Below, piece by piece: positions 1 to 9,632 of a DNA stretch of 59,484 nucleotides (the first letter of the stretch is position 1; each line of letters opens with the position of its first letter). Both the position numbers and the translations under genes were made by a program. Source of the DNA: Nevskiaceae bacterium. GTDB taxonomy: Bacteria; Pseudomonadota; Gammaproteobacteria; Nevskiales; Nevskiaceae. Below the pieces are notes generated by a model. It saw only the letters and a list, made by a program, of their open reading frames with translations, did not search any database and was not told the origin of the DNA. The stretch lies in assembly GCA_004297005.1 (NCBI GenBank), contig SCVA01000049.1, positions 1 through 59,484 on the forward strand, in the 5' to 3' direction.

Positions 1-120
1 GTACTTGTCAGCAGACACCTTGGTCAGCGCCGCCGTCGTCGTGGTCTTGCCATGGTCAACGTGACCAATCGTGCCCACGTTCACATGCGGCTTGTTACGG
101 GAAAACTTTTCCTTGGCCAT
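1..120 (-). CDS. tuf: Elongation factor Tu, N-terminal fragment
   Basis: EF-Tu is the GTPase that delivers aminoacyl-tRNA to the ribosome. Only the first 40 codons are in the window; the gene runs off the left edge. The translation begins [20 protein letters not shown] and contains the P-loop GHVDHGKT at about residues 19-26, which is diagnostic of EF-Tu. It is the last gene of a tRNA-Tyr, tRNA-Gly, tRNA-Thr, tuf unit read leftward, an order well known in gammaproteobacteria, so it is probably co-transcribed with the tRNAs and driven by a rRNA/tRNA-style promoter at 501-530. Confidence 0.97.
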   Translation of the reverse strand, partial: MAKEKFSRNKPHVNVGTIGHVDHGKTTTTAALTKVSADKY

Positions 121-186
121 CGCTAAGACTCCGCGTCGAAAATATCTAAAGAGCTGTCAAATTGAGAGTTGGTGCCATCAGCCAAG

Positions 187-262
187 TGGTGCTCACAATC
201 GGAATCGAACCGATGACCTCTTCCTTACCAAGAAAGTGCTCTACCGACTGAGCTATGTGAGC
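187..262 (-). tRNA. tRNA-Thr (anticodon GGT)
   Basis: The minus strand folds as a full cloverleaf. The acceptor strand GCTCACA pairs with TGTGAGC, the T arm carries GGTTCGAATCC, and the anticodon stem CTTTC/GGAAG encloses the loop TTGGTAA with anticodon GGT, reading ACC (Thr). The 3' CCA is encoded. It lies between tRNA-Gly and tuf. Confidence 0.97.
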
Positions 263-288
263 CTGCTACTTGACCCTTACAACTTTGC

Positions 289-362
289 TGGAGCGGGTGA
301 TGGGAATCGAACCCACGCTATCAGCTTGGAAGGCTGAAGTTCTACCATTGAACTACACCCGC
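289..362 (-). tRNA. tRNA-Gly (anticodon TCC)
   Basis: The minus strand has the acceptor stem GCGGGTG/CACCCGC with an encoded CCA. The T arm is GGTTCGATTCC, and the anticodon stem TCAGC/GCTGA encloses loop CTTCCAA with anticodon TCC, reading GGA (Gly). It is the middle member of the tRNA-Tyr, Gly, Thr cluster upstream of tuf. Confidence 0.97.
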
Positions 363-398
363 CGGAACCGCAAAAAACCAACAAGATACTGGTGAAAA

Positions 399-484
399 TG
401 GTGGAGGGAGTAGGATTCGAACCTACGTAGGCATAAGCCAGCAGATTTACAGTCTGCCCTCGTTGGCCGCTTGAGTATCCCTCC
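399..484 (-). tRNA. tRNA-Tyr (anticodon GTA)
   Basis: This 86-nt class II tRNA has the acceptor GGAGGGA/TCCCTCC and an encoded CCA. The anticodon stem CAGAC/ATCTG region carries GTA, reading TAC/TAT (Tyr). The long variable arm expected for bacterial tRNA-Tyr is present. It is the first gene of the cluster, about 10 nt downstream of the predicted transcription start. Confidence 0.97.
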
Positions 485-500
485 AGCAAACGAGCCCGGG

Positions 501-530
501 ATTCTCCGGGGAGACCCCCCATTTTGTCAA
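501..530 (-). promoter_or_regulatory. Sigma70-type promoter of the tRNA-tuf operon
   Basis: Reading leftward there is a perfect -35 TTGACA (525-530), an 18-base spacer and GAGAAT (501-506, 4 of 6 matches to TATAAT). A GC-rich CCCGGG stretch follows, like the discriminators of stringently controlled stable-RNA promoters. The promoter lies between the uup stop codon and tRNA-Tyr. The boxes are seen; the stringent-control role is inferred. Confidence 0.6.
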
Positions 531-546
531 GATCGAGAATCGGAAT

Positions 547-2457
<1,911 letters not shown>

Positions 2458-2471
2458 TTGAAAGGAACTCG

Positions 2472-3053
2472 CTAAAGAGGAGCCAGGAGCAGCGCCTGCT
2501 GCTCGGCCGAGGACAGCGCGGCGAAAGCGCGCGGCTCCGCGGGAGGATCGAAATGGGACTGCAAGGCCAGCTGCCACCAGCCGACGTCATGCCAGGCGGC
2601 GCACTTGTACCCGACCCGGCGGTAAATGCCCACCAGCGAGAAGCCGCAGGCCTCGTGCAGGCCGACGCTGCCGGCGTTCGGCAAGGTGATGCCGGCATAG
2701 GCGTTATACAAGCCCAGCGCGCGCAGGATGTGAAACAAACGGGCGTAGAGCGCTCGCCCCAAACCCTGCCTGTGCGCCTCCGGCGCCAGATAAATGCCGA
2801 CGTCCACGCCCCAGCGATAGGCTGCGCGGCTGCGGTGCTCGCTGGCGTAGGCATAGCCCAGCACCCGCCCCTCGCGCTCGACCACCAGCCAGGGATAGCG
2901 CGCCAGCACCGCCTCCAGGCGCTTGCTCATTTCCGCCGCATCCGGCGGCGGGTCGATCTCGAAAGTGATGACGGTGTCGCTGACATAGGGCGCGTAGATC
3001 GCCGCGATGGCGGCGGCATCGGCGGGGGTGGCGTAGCGGATGAGGGTGGTCAT
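2472..3053 (-). CDS. GNAT family N-acetyltransferase (phosphinothricin acetyltransferase-like)
   Basis: A 193-residue cytoplasmic acyl-CoA-dependent N-acetyltransferase. It matches the Pat/Bar-like GNAT pattern: N-terminal IRYATPADAAAIAAIYAPYV, then VEREGRVLGYAYASEHRSR, a YLAPEAHRQGLGRALY stretch matching the acetyl-CoA-binding motif A (Q/R-x-x-G-x-G/A), and a late GFSLVGIYRRVGYK. The substrate cannot be read from sequence; family members acetylate small amines such as phosphinothricin, methionine derivatives or other amino acids. The start is the ATG giving MTTLIRYATPADAAAI; a start five codons upstream would add nothing conserved. It sits between hrpB (53-base gap) and uup (14 bases). Confidence 0.85.
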   Translation of the reverse strand: MTTLIRYATPADAAAIAAIYAPYVSDTVITFEIDPPPDAAEMSKRLEAVLARYPWLVVEREGRVLGYAYASEHRSRAAYRWGVDVGIYLAPEAHRQGLGRALYARLFHILRALGLYNAYAGITLPNAGSVGLHEACGFSLVGIYRRVGYKCAAWHDVGWWQLALQSHFDPPAEPRAFAALSSAEQQALLLAPL

Positions 3054-3106
3054 GGCTGGAACTCGCAAACCGGCTCGTTAGTAGTGTTTACGGCAAGGAG
3101 TGCCGA

Positions 3107-5620
3107 TCAGGTGCCACGCGGCTTTGCCCGCGCGGTGGCCTGTGCCGCCAGCGGATCGTCCGGCCAGGGATGGCGCGGATAGCGGCCACGCAGATCCTTC
3201 TTCACCTCAAAGTAGCTGCGCGCCCAGAAGCCGGCCAGATCGGCGGTAATGGCGATGGGCTTGCGCCCCGGAGAGAGCATGTGCAGCACCACCTTCACCC
3301 GGCCGTCGCAGACCGTCGGGGTGTCGCTGGCGCCGAACATCTCCTGCAACTTCACTTCCAGCGCCGGTGCCTGGCCCGGCGTGTAGCTGAGCGCGTGGCG
3401 GTTGCCGCTGGGCACGCTCAGATGGGTCGGCGCCAGCCGCGACAGCGCCTGCTGCTGCGGATAGTCGAGCAGGGCGTTGAGCGCGCCCATCAGGTCCAGC
3501 TTGTCGAGATGGCTCAGCCGGCTCATGCCGTCCAGATAGGGCGAGAGCCAGTCTTCCAGGCTCGCCAGCAGGGCCTGGTCGCTCACCTCCGGCCAGCCGG
3601 CTTCGGGCTGCCAGTGACGCAGCGACTCCACCCGCGTCTGCCAGCCGCGCGCACTCTCGCTCCAGGGCAGCGCATGGATGCCGGTGGCGCGGATGCCGGC
3701 GATCAGCGCGGCGCGGATCTGCTCGCGCGCGGCGGCGTCCGGCTCGCGCAGAGGCCGCGCCGACAGCACGATGGCGCCCAGGCGCTCCTGCTGCTCGGCC
3801 TGCACCGCGCCGAGGCTGGCGTCCCAGCGCACCAGCGCTTCGCGGCGCAGGCGGCCGCCGTGTTCGGCGCGCAGCTGCGCCTCGTCCAGTGGCGCCGCGA
3901 GGCGGATGCGGCGCTGGTTGTTCTCGACACTCCAGTGGGCGATGGCCAACCAGTCGGCGCGCGCCAGCGGATCAGTCTCCGGCAGCCGCGCCTCGCCGCC
4001 ATCAGCACACAGGAAGGCCACCTCGCGCTGCTGGCGACCGCTGTCGCGGCTGCCCTCGCGGCGGCGCGCCAGGCGCTCGGGATAGGCCTGGCTGAGCAGG
4101 CCGGCCAGGGCAACGGACTGGTCGGCCACGGGCGTCGCGCCGGTCGGCGCCTCGGGCAGCAGCCGCAGGAACTGCCGCACCGCGTCCTGCACCCGCCGCA
4201 GCTGTCCCGGGTCGCCGCGACCGGCGCGCAGGCGGGCGACGCGCTCGCCGGCATCGCTGCCGCCATCGGCCTCGCGCTCCTCCAGCGCCGCCGCCAGCCA
4301 GGCCGCCAGCTCGCCCTGCCCGCGCGCCTGTCCCTGCAACAGCAGATGCGCCAGGCGCGGCGCGGTGGGCAGGCGCGCCAGCTGACGGCCATGCGCGGTG
4401 ATCCGGCCCTGGGCGTCGATGGCGCCCATCGCCAGCAGCAGCTCGCGGGCATAGCTCCAGTTGGCGGCGGTTGGCGCGTCCAGCAGCCGCAGTTGGGCCG
4501 GATCGCTGATGCCCCAGCCGGCCAGTTCCAGCGCGAAGCGGCTGAGGTCGGCGGCGAGGATTTCCGGTGTGTCGTGCGCCACCAGGCGGCCGTGCTGCTC
4601 CTGCGACCACAGCCGGTAGGCGGTGCCCGGCCCCAGGCGGCCGGCGCGGCCGGCGCGCTGATCTGCCGAGGCGCGCGACACCCGCCGCGTCTCCAGCACA
4701 TTGGCACCGGCGCCGAGGTCGAAACGGGCGATCCGCAGCAGGCCGCCATCGGCCACCGTGGTCACGCCCTCGACGGTCAGCGAGGTCTGGGCGATGTTGG
4801 TGGCGAGAATCAGCTTGCGCCGGCCCTCGGCGTCCGGGCGCAGGGCCAGATCCTGCAAGTCGCTGGACAGCTCGCCGTACAGCGGCCGGATCGCCAGCTC
4901 GCGGTAGCGCTCGGCAACCCGGCGTTCGACGCCACGGATCTCACGGGCGCCGGGCAGAAAGCAGAGGATGTCGCCCTCGGTTTCGGCCAGCGCGCTGCTC
5001 ACCAGCGCCGCCACCGCCTCGTCGTGCGCGGCCTCCGGGCGCCCGGGCCGGTAGCGGATGTCCACCGGGTAGAGGCTGCCGCCGGCGCTGACGATGGGCG
5101 CGCCATCCAGCAGAGCCGCGACCCGCTCGGTATCCAGCGTCGCCGACATCACCAGCAGGCGCAGCTCGGGATTGAGGTTGTCGCGGGCGTCGAGGGCGAG
5201 CGCCAGTGCCAGGTCGGCATCGAGGCTGCGCTCGTGGAACTCGTCGAAGATCACCAGACCCACGCCCGGCAGCTCCGGATCGGCCTGCAGGCGGCGGGTG
5301 AGCAGGCCTTCGGTGACCACCTCGATGCGCGTCTCGGGGCCGATGCGGCGTTCGAAGCGGATCTGGTAGCCCACCCGGCCACCGACCTTCTCGCCCAGCA
5401 GTGCCGCCATGCGCGCGGCGGCGGCGCGCGCGGCCACCCGGCGCGGCTCCAGCAGCACGATCTTCTTGCCGGCCAGCCAGGGCTCGTCGAGCAGGGCCAG
5501 CGGGATGGTGGTGGTCTTGCCCGAGCCCGGCGGCGCCGCCAGCACCGCCCGCCCACCGGTGCGCAGCGCCGCCCGCAAGGCGGGCAGGGCTTCGAGCGCG
5601 GGATAGTCGGGCAGCTTCAT
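3107..5620 (-). CDS. hrpB: ATP-dependent helicase HrpB
   Basis: A DEAH-box RNA helicase of 837 residues, the usual HrpB size. In order it has Walker A APPGSGKTT (about 29-37), the motif II variant DEFHERS, motif III SATLDT, the family stretch LPGAREIR, motif V ATNIAQTSLTVEG and motif VI QRAGRAGR. An HA2-like region and the long HrpB C-terminus follow, ending in a segment with WPDDPLAAQATARAKPRGT. Its role in bacteria is poorly defined. The start was set at MKLPDYPALEALPAL, the typical HrpB N-terminus; more upstream reading would cross the divergent methyltransferase gene. No Shine-Dalgarno precedes this ATG. First gene of a leftward set with the GNAT gene and uup. Confidence 0.95.
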   Translation of the reverse strand: MKLPDYPALEALPALRAALRTGGRAVLAAPPGSGKTTTIPLALLDEPWLAGKKIVLLEPRRVAARAAAARMAALLGEKVGGRVGYQIRFERRIGPETRIEVVTEGLLTRRLQADPELPGVGLVIFDEFHERSLDADLALALALDARDNLNPELRLLVMSATLDTERVAALLDGAPIVSAGGSLYPVDIRYRPGRPEAAHDEAVAALVSSALAETEGDILCFLPGAREIRGVERRVAERYRELAIRPLYGELSSDLQDLALRPDAEGRRKLILATNIAQTSLTVEGVTTVADGGLLRIARFDLGAGANVLETRRVSRASADQRAGRAGRLGPGTAYRLWSQEQHGRLVAHDTPEILAADLSRFALELAGWGISDPAQLRLLDAPTAANWSYARELLLAMGAIDAQGRITAHGRQLARLPTAPRLAHLLLQGQARGQGELAAWLAAALEEREADGGSDAGERVARLRAGRGDPGQLRRVQDAVRQFLRLLPEAPTGATPVADQSVALAGLLSQAYPERLARRREGSRDSGRQQREVAFLCADGGEARLPETDPLARADWLAIAHWSVENNQRRIRLAAPLDEAQLRAEHGGRLRREALVRWDASLGAVQAEQQERLGAIVLSARPLREPDAAAREQIRAALIAGIRATGIHALPWSESARGWQTRVESLRHWQPEAGWPEVSDQALLASLEDWLSPYLDGMSRLSHLDKLDLMGALNALLDYPQQQALSRLAPTHLSVPSGNRHALSYTPGQAPALEVKLQEMFGASDTPTVCDGRVKVVLHMLSPGRKPIAITADLAGFWARSYFEVKKDLRGRYPRHPWPDDPLAAQATARAKPRGT

Positions 5621-5629
5621 GGGGCGCGC

Positions 5630-5651
5630 ATTGTCCCCGATGCGCGACAAT
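5630..5651. promoter_or_regulatory. Inverted repeat between hrpB and the methyltransferase; possible divergent -10 boxes
   Basis: The 37-bp gap between two divergent ATGs holds ATTGTC-N10-GACAAT, a perfect 6-bp inverted repeat. Each arm reads GACAAT (4 of 6 matches to a -10 box) toward its own gene, and ends 6 bases before one ATG and 9 before the other. Neither gene has a Shine-Dalgarno. It may be paired -10 elements for leaderless messages or an operator; no clear -35 boxes are seen. Confidence 0.3.
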
Positions 5652-5657
5652 TCGCCC

Positions 5658-6605
5658 ATGAGTGAAATCGAATTGCACCGCAAGCTGCTGGGCGACGAGG
5701 CCCGCAACGCCGCCTTCCATGCCGCCCTGAAGTCGGTGATCGTGCCGGGCAAGAGCACGGTCGCCGACCTGGGCGCCGGCACCGGCTTTCTGTCCTTCCT
5801 GGCACGGCAACTGGGCGCCACGCACTGCACCCTGATCGAGTACACCGATACCCTGAATCTGGCCCAGGAGCTGGCGCGACAGAACCGCATCGACGGCCTG
5901 AGCTTCATCCAGGGCCACTCGGCCGAGCTCAAGCGGCCGCCCAAGGTCGATATCGTGGTCTCGGAAACCCTGGGCAACTACGCGCTGGAAGAGGGCCTGC
6001 TGGAAACCCTGGCCGACGCCCGTCGCTACCTGAAGAAGAACGGCGTGCTGATCCCCTGCGGCCTGCGGCAGTTCGTCGCGCCGGTGCTGAGCCCGCGCCT
6101 GCAGGACGAGATCGACATCTGGCCCCGGGTCGGTTACGGCATCCGTCTCGACGAGGCCCGGCGGGTGAGCCTCAACAACATGTACGTGCGCCGTATCGAG
6201 ACCGCCGATCTCGGCGGCGACGAGACGCTGGCCAAGGTCTGGGACCGTCTGGAGTTCCGCGCCGATGCCGAGCCGGCACCCTCGCTGCGGCGGCAGAGCC
6301 TGCACTGGTCGGCGAAGCTGCTCGGCGAGGCCAGCGTCCACGGCTGGGCGCTGTGGTGGGAGGCCGATCTGGTGCCCGGTATCAGCCTGTCCACCGCGCC
6401 GAGCGCACCCGCCACCCATTGGGATCAGGTCTATCTGCCGCTGCTGGAGCCGGTGCGCCTGGCGGCCGGCGAGACTCTGGAGCTGACCCTGACCAGCGAC
6501 ACCCGCGCGGAAGTGGGCGTGCGCGTCGGCTGGCGCAGCCGCCGGCTCGCCGAAGGCAAGGCCCTGCACACGCAGGACCAGGACATCATGCAAGGGAGGC
6601 TCTGA
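5658..6605 (+). CDS. PRMT-like class I SAM methyltransferase (putative protein arginine methyltransferase)
   Basis: A 315-residue protein with a SAM-binding Rossmann domain followed by a beta-barrel half. Motif I is DLGAGTG (37-43) with an acidic residue E61 ending the next strand. The key feature is SETLGNYALEE (102-112): two glutamates nine residues apart (E103, E112), the spacing of the arginine-clamping double-E loop of PRMTs. Further on, STAPSAPATHW (245-255) matches the PRMT THW loop and its lead-in. These hallmarks point to N-methylation of a guanidino group, on protein or small molecule, but the substrate is unknown. The start is MSEIELHRKLL; no Shine-Dalgarno is visible. The next gene begins four bases after the stop. 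Confidence 0.8.
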   Translation: MSEIELHRKLLGDEARNAAFHAALKSVIVPGKSTVADLGAGTGFLSFLARQLGATHCTLIEYTDTLNLAQELARQNRIDGLSFIQGHSAELKRPPKVDIVVSETLGNYALEEGLLETLADARRYLKKNGVLIPCGLRQFVAPVLSPRLQDEIDIWPRVGYGIRLDEARRVSLNNMYVRRIETADLGGDETLAKVWDRLEFRADAEPAPSLRRQSLHWSAKLLGEASVHGWALWWEADLVPGISLSTAPSAPATHWDQVYLPLLEPVRLAAGETLELTLTSDTRAEVGVRVGWRSRRLAEGKALHTQDQDIMQGRL

Positions 6606-6609
6606 AACC

Positions 6610-7575
6610 GTGCTCAAGAAGCTGCTGTGGCTGGCGCTGGCGGTGCTGCTGCTGGTGTTCGGCGGCATCGCCGGCCTGGCCTGGCTGGCGCCGGACACCG
6701 CCACCGGCCTCGCGGTCGCGGCCGAGCGCCGCGCCTCCGGCCTGCACGAGCGGCGGGTGACGGTCGATGGTCTCACCTGGGTACTGCTGGAGGGTGGGCC
6801 GGAAGGCGACAGCGCGCCGCCTCTGGTGCTGATCCACGGCTTCGGCGGCGACAAGGACAACTGGACCCGCGTTGTCCGCACGCTGACCCAGACCCAGCGG
6901 GTGATCATCCCCGACCTGATCGGCTTCGGCGACAGCGACAAGCCGCCGATCACTGCCGGCTACACCGTGCCGCAGCAGACCGAGCGGCTGCACCGTCTGC
7001 TGCAGCAACTGGGCGTGAACAAGCTGCACCTGGGCGGCAACAGCATGGGTGGCTGGATCGCCAGCACCTACGCCGCCGCCCATCCCGACGCGGTGCTGAG
7101 CCTCTGGCTGCTGGCTCCGGCGGGCGTCGCCAATGCCGACAAGAGCGAGATGACGCGTTTCATGGAAACCGGCGGCGCCCTGCCCCTGGTGGTGCACGAC
7201 CGCGCCGAATTCGACGCCCGCCTGGACTGGGTGTTCGGCAGCGCACCACCCCTGCCCGGCTTCGTGCGCAAGACCATGACCGCCCGCGCCGTCGCCAATG
7301 CCGCCTTGCATGAAGAAATTCGCCAGCAGCTCTACGGCGTCTCGCCGCCGCAGGAGACCGTGCTCAGCGACAGCTTGGCGGCGCAGTTGCCGGCGCTGAT
7401 CGTCTGGGGCGGCAAGGACCGCATACTGCATAGCTCCGGCGCCGGCGTGCTGCGCGGCTTGATGCCGAACTCGACCTCCATCCTGCTGCCCGGCGTCGGC
7501 CATCTGCCGATGGTCGAGCAGCCCCGGCAATGCGCCGCCGACTATCTGAAGTGGCGCGCCGGGCTGCTGCCCTGA
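6610..7575 (+). CDS. Membrane-anchored alpha/beta hydrolase (lipase/esterase-like)
   Basis: A 321-residue serine hydrolase with an N-terminal hydrophobic segment (about residues 4-24), a signal anchor or signal peptide, so it probably works at or outside the inner membrane. The oxyanion-region motif is LIHGFGGDKDNW, the nucleophile elbow is GGNSMGG, the acid is in IVWGGKDRIL and the histidine in GVGHLPMVEQP. This layout resembles Moraxella/Psychrobacter-type lipases and meta-cleavage-type hydrolases. It starts with GTG behind GGGAGG, four bases after the methyltransferase gene, so the two are probably co-transcribed. It converges on the small YkgJ-type gene with a six-base gap. Confidence 0.85.
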   Translation: MLKKLLWLALAVLLLVFGGIAGLAWLAPDTATGLAVAAERRASGLHERRVTVDGLTWVLLEGGPEGDSAPPLVLIHGFGGDKDNWTRVVRTLTQTQRVIIPDLIGFGDSDKPPITAGYTVPQQTERLHRLLQQLGVNKLHLGGNSMGGWIASTYAAAHPDAVLSLWLLAPAGVANADKSEMTRFMETGGALPLVVHDRAEFDARLDWVFGSAPPLPGFVRKTMTARAVANAALHEEIRQQLYGVSPPQETVLSDSLAAQLPALIVWGGKDRILHSSGAGVLRGLMPNSTSILLPGVGHLPMVEQPRQCAADYLKWRAGLLP

Positions 7576-7581
7576 GCCTTT

Positions 7582-7848
7582 TCAGCGCGGCGGCGGCGGC
7601 CGGGTCTGGCGCTCCAGCTCGGCGATCCACACCAGCGCGTGTTCGCGGCTGTCGCCGCACATCTCCGGCTCGGGTCTTAAGCTGGCGCAGACGCGCGGCC
7701 GGGTCGGCTCGTGGAAGATCGCGCAGCGCAGATCCTCGGTGAGATGCCCGCAGCGCACACCCGCCGGCTTGCCCTGCGGGTGCAGGGGCATGGGCGAGGA
7801 GATCGACAGCGCGATGCAGCAGGCACCGCAACCCGGCCGGCAATTCAT
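7582..7848 (-). CDS. YkgJ family cysteine-cluster protein
   Basis: An 88-residue protein starting MNCRPGCGACCIALSISSP. It has the CxxxCxxCC-type N-terminal cluster and later single cysteines in GVRCGH, LRCAIF, RVCAS and EMCGD, the pattern of the YkgJ (formerly UPF0153) metal-binding family. The cysteines probably bind zinc or an iron-sulfur cluster; no biochemical role is established. It is transcribed divergently from tesB across 61 bases and converges on the hydrolase gene. Confidence 0.85.
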   Translation of the reverse strand: MNCRPGCGACCIALSISSPMPLHPQGKPAGVRCGHLTEDLRCAIFHEPTRPRVCASLRPEPEMCGDSREHALVWIAELERQTRPPPPR

Positions 7849-7909
7849 CGGCAGGAACGGCGGGCAGCCGCGATAATGGGGGCATTCATTTCCGCCATTT
7901 CAGCACACG

Positions 7910-8812
7910 ATGAGCGACGACAGCCCCAAGACCACGTCCGAAACCTTCCTGCGCGAGCTGGTTGCCCAGCTTGATCTGGAGACTCTGGAACTCAATCTGT
8001 TCCGCGGCAGCTCCCGCGATCTCGGCGGCCGCAGCGTGTTCGGCGGCCAGGTGATCGGCCAGGCCATCGTCGCCGCGACCCGCACCATCGAAGGCCGCAT
8101 GCCGCATTCGCTGCATGCCTACTTCCTGCTGCCCGGCGACATGAACGCGCCCATCGTCTACGAGGTGGACCGCATCCGCGACGGCGGCAGCTTTAGCGCC
8201 CGCCGCGTGCAGGCGATCCAGCACGGCCGGCCGATCCTGTCGATGATCGCCTCCTTCCAGGTGCCGGAAGACGGCCTGGAGCACCAGGTGGCGATGCCGG
8301 AGGTGCCGACGCCGGAGTCGCTGAAGTCGACCGCCGAGCTGATCCCGCAATGGATCGCCGAGGCCGGCGAGGTGCATCCGCGCATCCTCGCCTCGCTCAA
8401 GCGCGCCGAAGTGCTGGAATTCCGCCCGGTGTATCCCTGGAGCCCGCTCAAGCCGAACATCACCGAGCCGCGCCAGGCGATCTGGTTCCGCATCGGCCAG
8501 AACCTGCCGGACGACCCCATCCTGCACCGCTGCCTGTTGGCCTACGCCAGCGACTTCAACCTGATCGGCACCGCGCTGCGCCCGCACGGCAAGAGCTGGT
8601 ATTCGCCGGACATGGTGGTGGCCTCGTTGGACCACGCACTGTGGTTCCACCGCGATCTGCGCGTCGACGACTGGCTGCTGTACTCGATGGACTCGCCCAC
8701 CTCCCAGAGCGCGCGCGGCATGACTCGTGGTCAGGTGTTCGATCGGCAGGGGCGTCTGGTGGCGAGCGTGGCGCAGGAAGGCTTGTTGCGGCTCACCGAC
8801 AAGAAGGCCTGA
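7910..8812 (+). CDS. tesB: Acyl-CoA thioesterase II
   Basis: Hydrolyses acyl-CoA to free fatty acid and CoA. The 300 residues hold the two tandem hot-dog folds of TesB (E. coli TesB has 286). Recognisable stretches are LELNLFRGSSRDLGGRSVFGG near the N-terminus, MPHSLHAYFLLPGD, GGSFSARRVQAIQ and RGQVFDRQGRLVASVAQEGL at the end, all TesB signatures. It is followed by the large palindromic region and probably ends its own transcript. The abundance of fatty-acid genes further right (desaturase, thiolase, SDR) fits an active lipid metabolism, though there is no direct operon link. Confidence 0.93.
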   Translation: MSDDSPKTTSETFLRELVAQLDLETLELNLFRGSSRDLGGRSVFGGQVIGQAIVAATRTIEGRMPHSLHAYFLLPGDMNAPIVYEVDRIRDGGSFSARRVQAIQHGRPILSMIASFQVPEDGLEHQVAMPEVPTPESLKSTAELIPQWIAEAGEVHPRILASLKRAEVLEFRPVYPWSPLKPNITEPRQAIWFRIGQNLPDDPILHRCLLAYASDFNLIGTALRPHGKSWYSPDMVVASLDHALWFHRDLRVDDWLLYSMDSPTSQSARGMTRGQVFDRQGRLVASVAQEGLLRLTDKKA

Positions 8813-8875
8813 GGCCCTCTCCCTCTGAATTGCCTCCTGGCATTTTTCCTTCTCCTTGCGGGGGAGGTGGAAAGC

Positions 8876-9528
8876 GGTTCGCGCGTTCGCGCTCTTTTAG
8901 CTGCGCTGTAGCTGATAGCTTTATTTCGCCTCTTGGCGACTCACTTTTCTTTGCTTGTGCAAAGAAAAGTAAGCAAAAGAAAGCACACCCCTGCGTCGCG
9001 CCCCTACGGGGTGCCCTGCGATGCTCGTGGCCGGGGGGACGCGCCCGAACTCGGCGCCCTATAGGCGCCTCGGACATGCGGGCGCTTCCATACCCCCCGA
9101 CCACTGCGCTTCTCGGCGCTTACGAAGGGGACCGGAACGTCCACCGCACGACGGTCTTCGCCCGCCGCCAACACAACATCAAAAGCAACCGCAGGCGCGC
9201 GCTTCGCTCGCGCGAGGTTGGCGAAGCCAACGAGCCTGAGTGCTGTTGATGTGGCTTTTGATGTTCCTTCCCCCTTCGTAGCGCCGAGAAGCGCAGGGCC
9301 AAAGGGGGATAACAGCGAGCGCATGTTTGAGGCGCCTATAGGGCGCCGAGTTCGCGAGCGGCCCCTTTGGACCGAGCATCGCAGGGCAGTCCGCATAGCG
9401 GACCGCTACGCAGGGGCCTGCTTTCTTTTGCTTACTTTTCTTTGCAGGAGCAAAGAAAAGTGAGTCGCCAAGAGGCGAAAAAAAGCTATCAAGCCCTGCG
9501 ATGTCAGCAGAGCGCGAACGCGCGAACC
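8876..9528. repeat. Large imperfect palindrome (about 650 bp) filling the tesB-unknown gene gap
   Basis: The 820-base gap 8813-9632 contains no convincing gene. Its middle is one long inverted repeat centred near 9220. The outer arms share GGTTCGCGCGTTCGCGCTCT (8876-8895 against 9509-9528). Further in, TTTCGCCTCTTGGCGACTCAC and AAAGTAAGCAAAAGAAAGC recur on the other arm, then AACTCGGCGCCCTATAGGCG and CGCTTCTCGGCGC. Near the centre AACATCAAAAGC (9175-9186) pairs with GCTTTTGATGTT (9254-9265), and the tip is GTTGGC-GAA-GCCAAC (9217-9231). Arms differ by scattered substitutions and small indels. Reading frames exist in it on both strands, but they follow from the symmetry. The AAAGTAAGCAAAAGAAAG block resembles a dispersed intergenic repeat I recall from Xanthomonadales and Pseudomonas genomes. 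Confidence 0.85.
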
Positions 9529-9632
9529 ACAGCGAGCCCCACCCAAACGCGCCGATCCGCTCCTCGCGCACTTGCCACGACCACAACATCTGCGCAAATG
9601 CCGCACTGCAACCCGCCATCCAGCCAGCACAC

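Noticed and set aside
5630..5651. A classical operator for a regulator of hrpB
   Set aside because: No regulator gene adjoins, and the arms match -10-like sequences equally well, so I do not call it an operator.
9004..9619. Overlapping frames of 60-146 codons on both strands within the large palindrome
   Set aside because: They exist because the palindrome mirrors the same sequence on both strands; no ribosome site, no domain, and composition matches a repeat rather than a gene.
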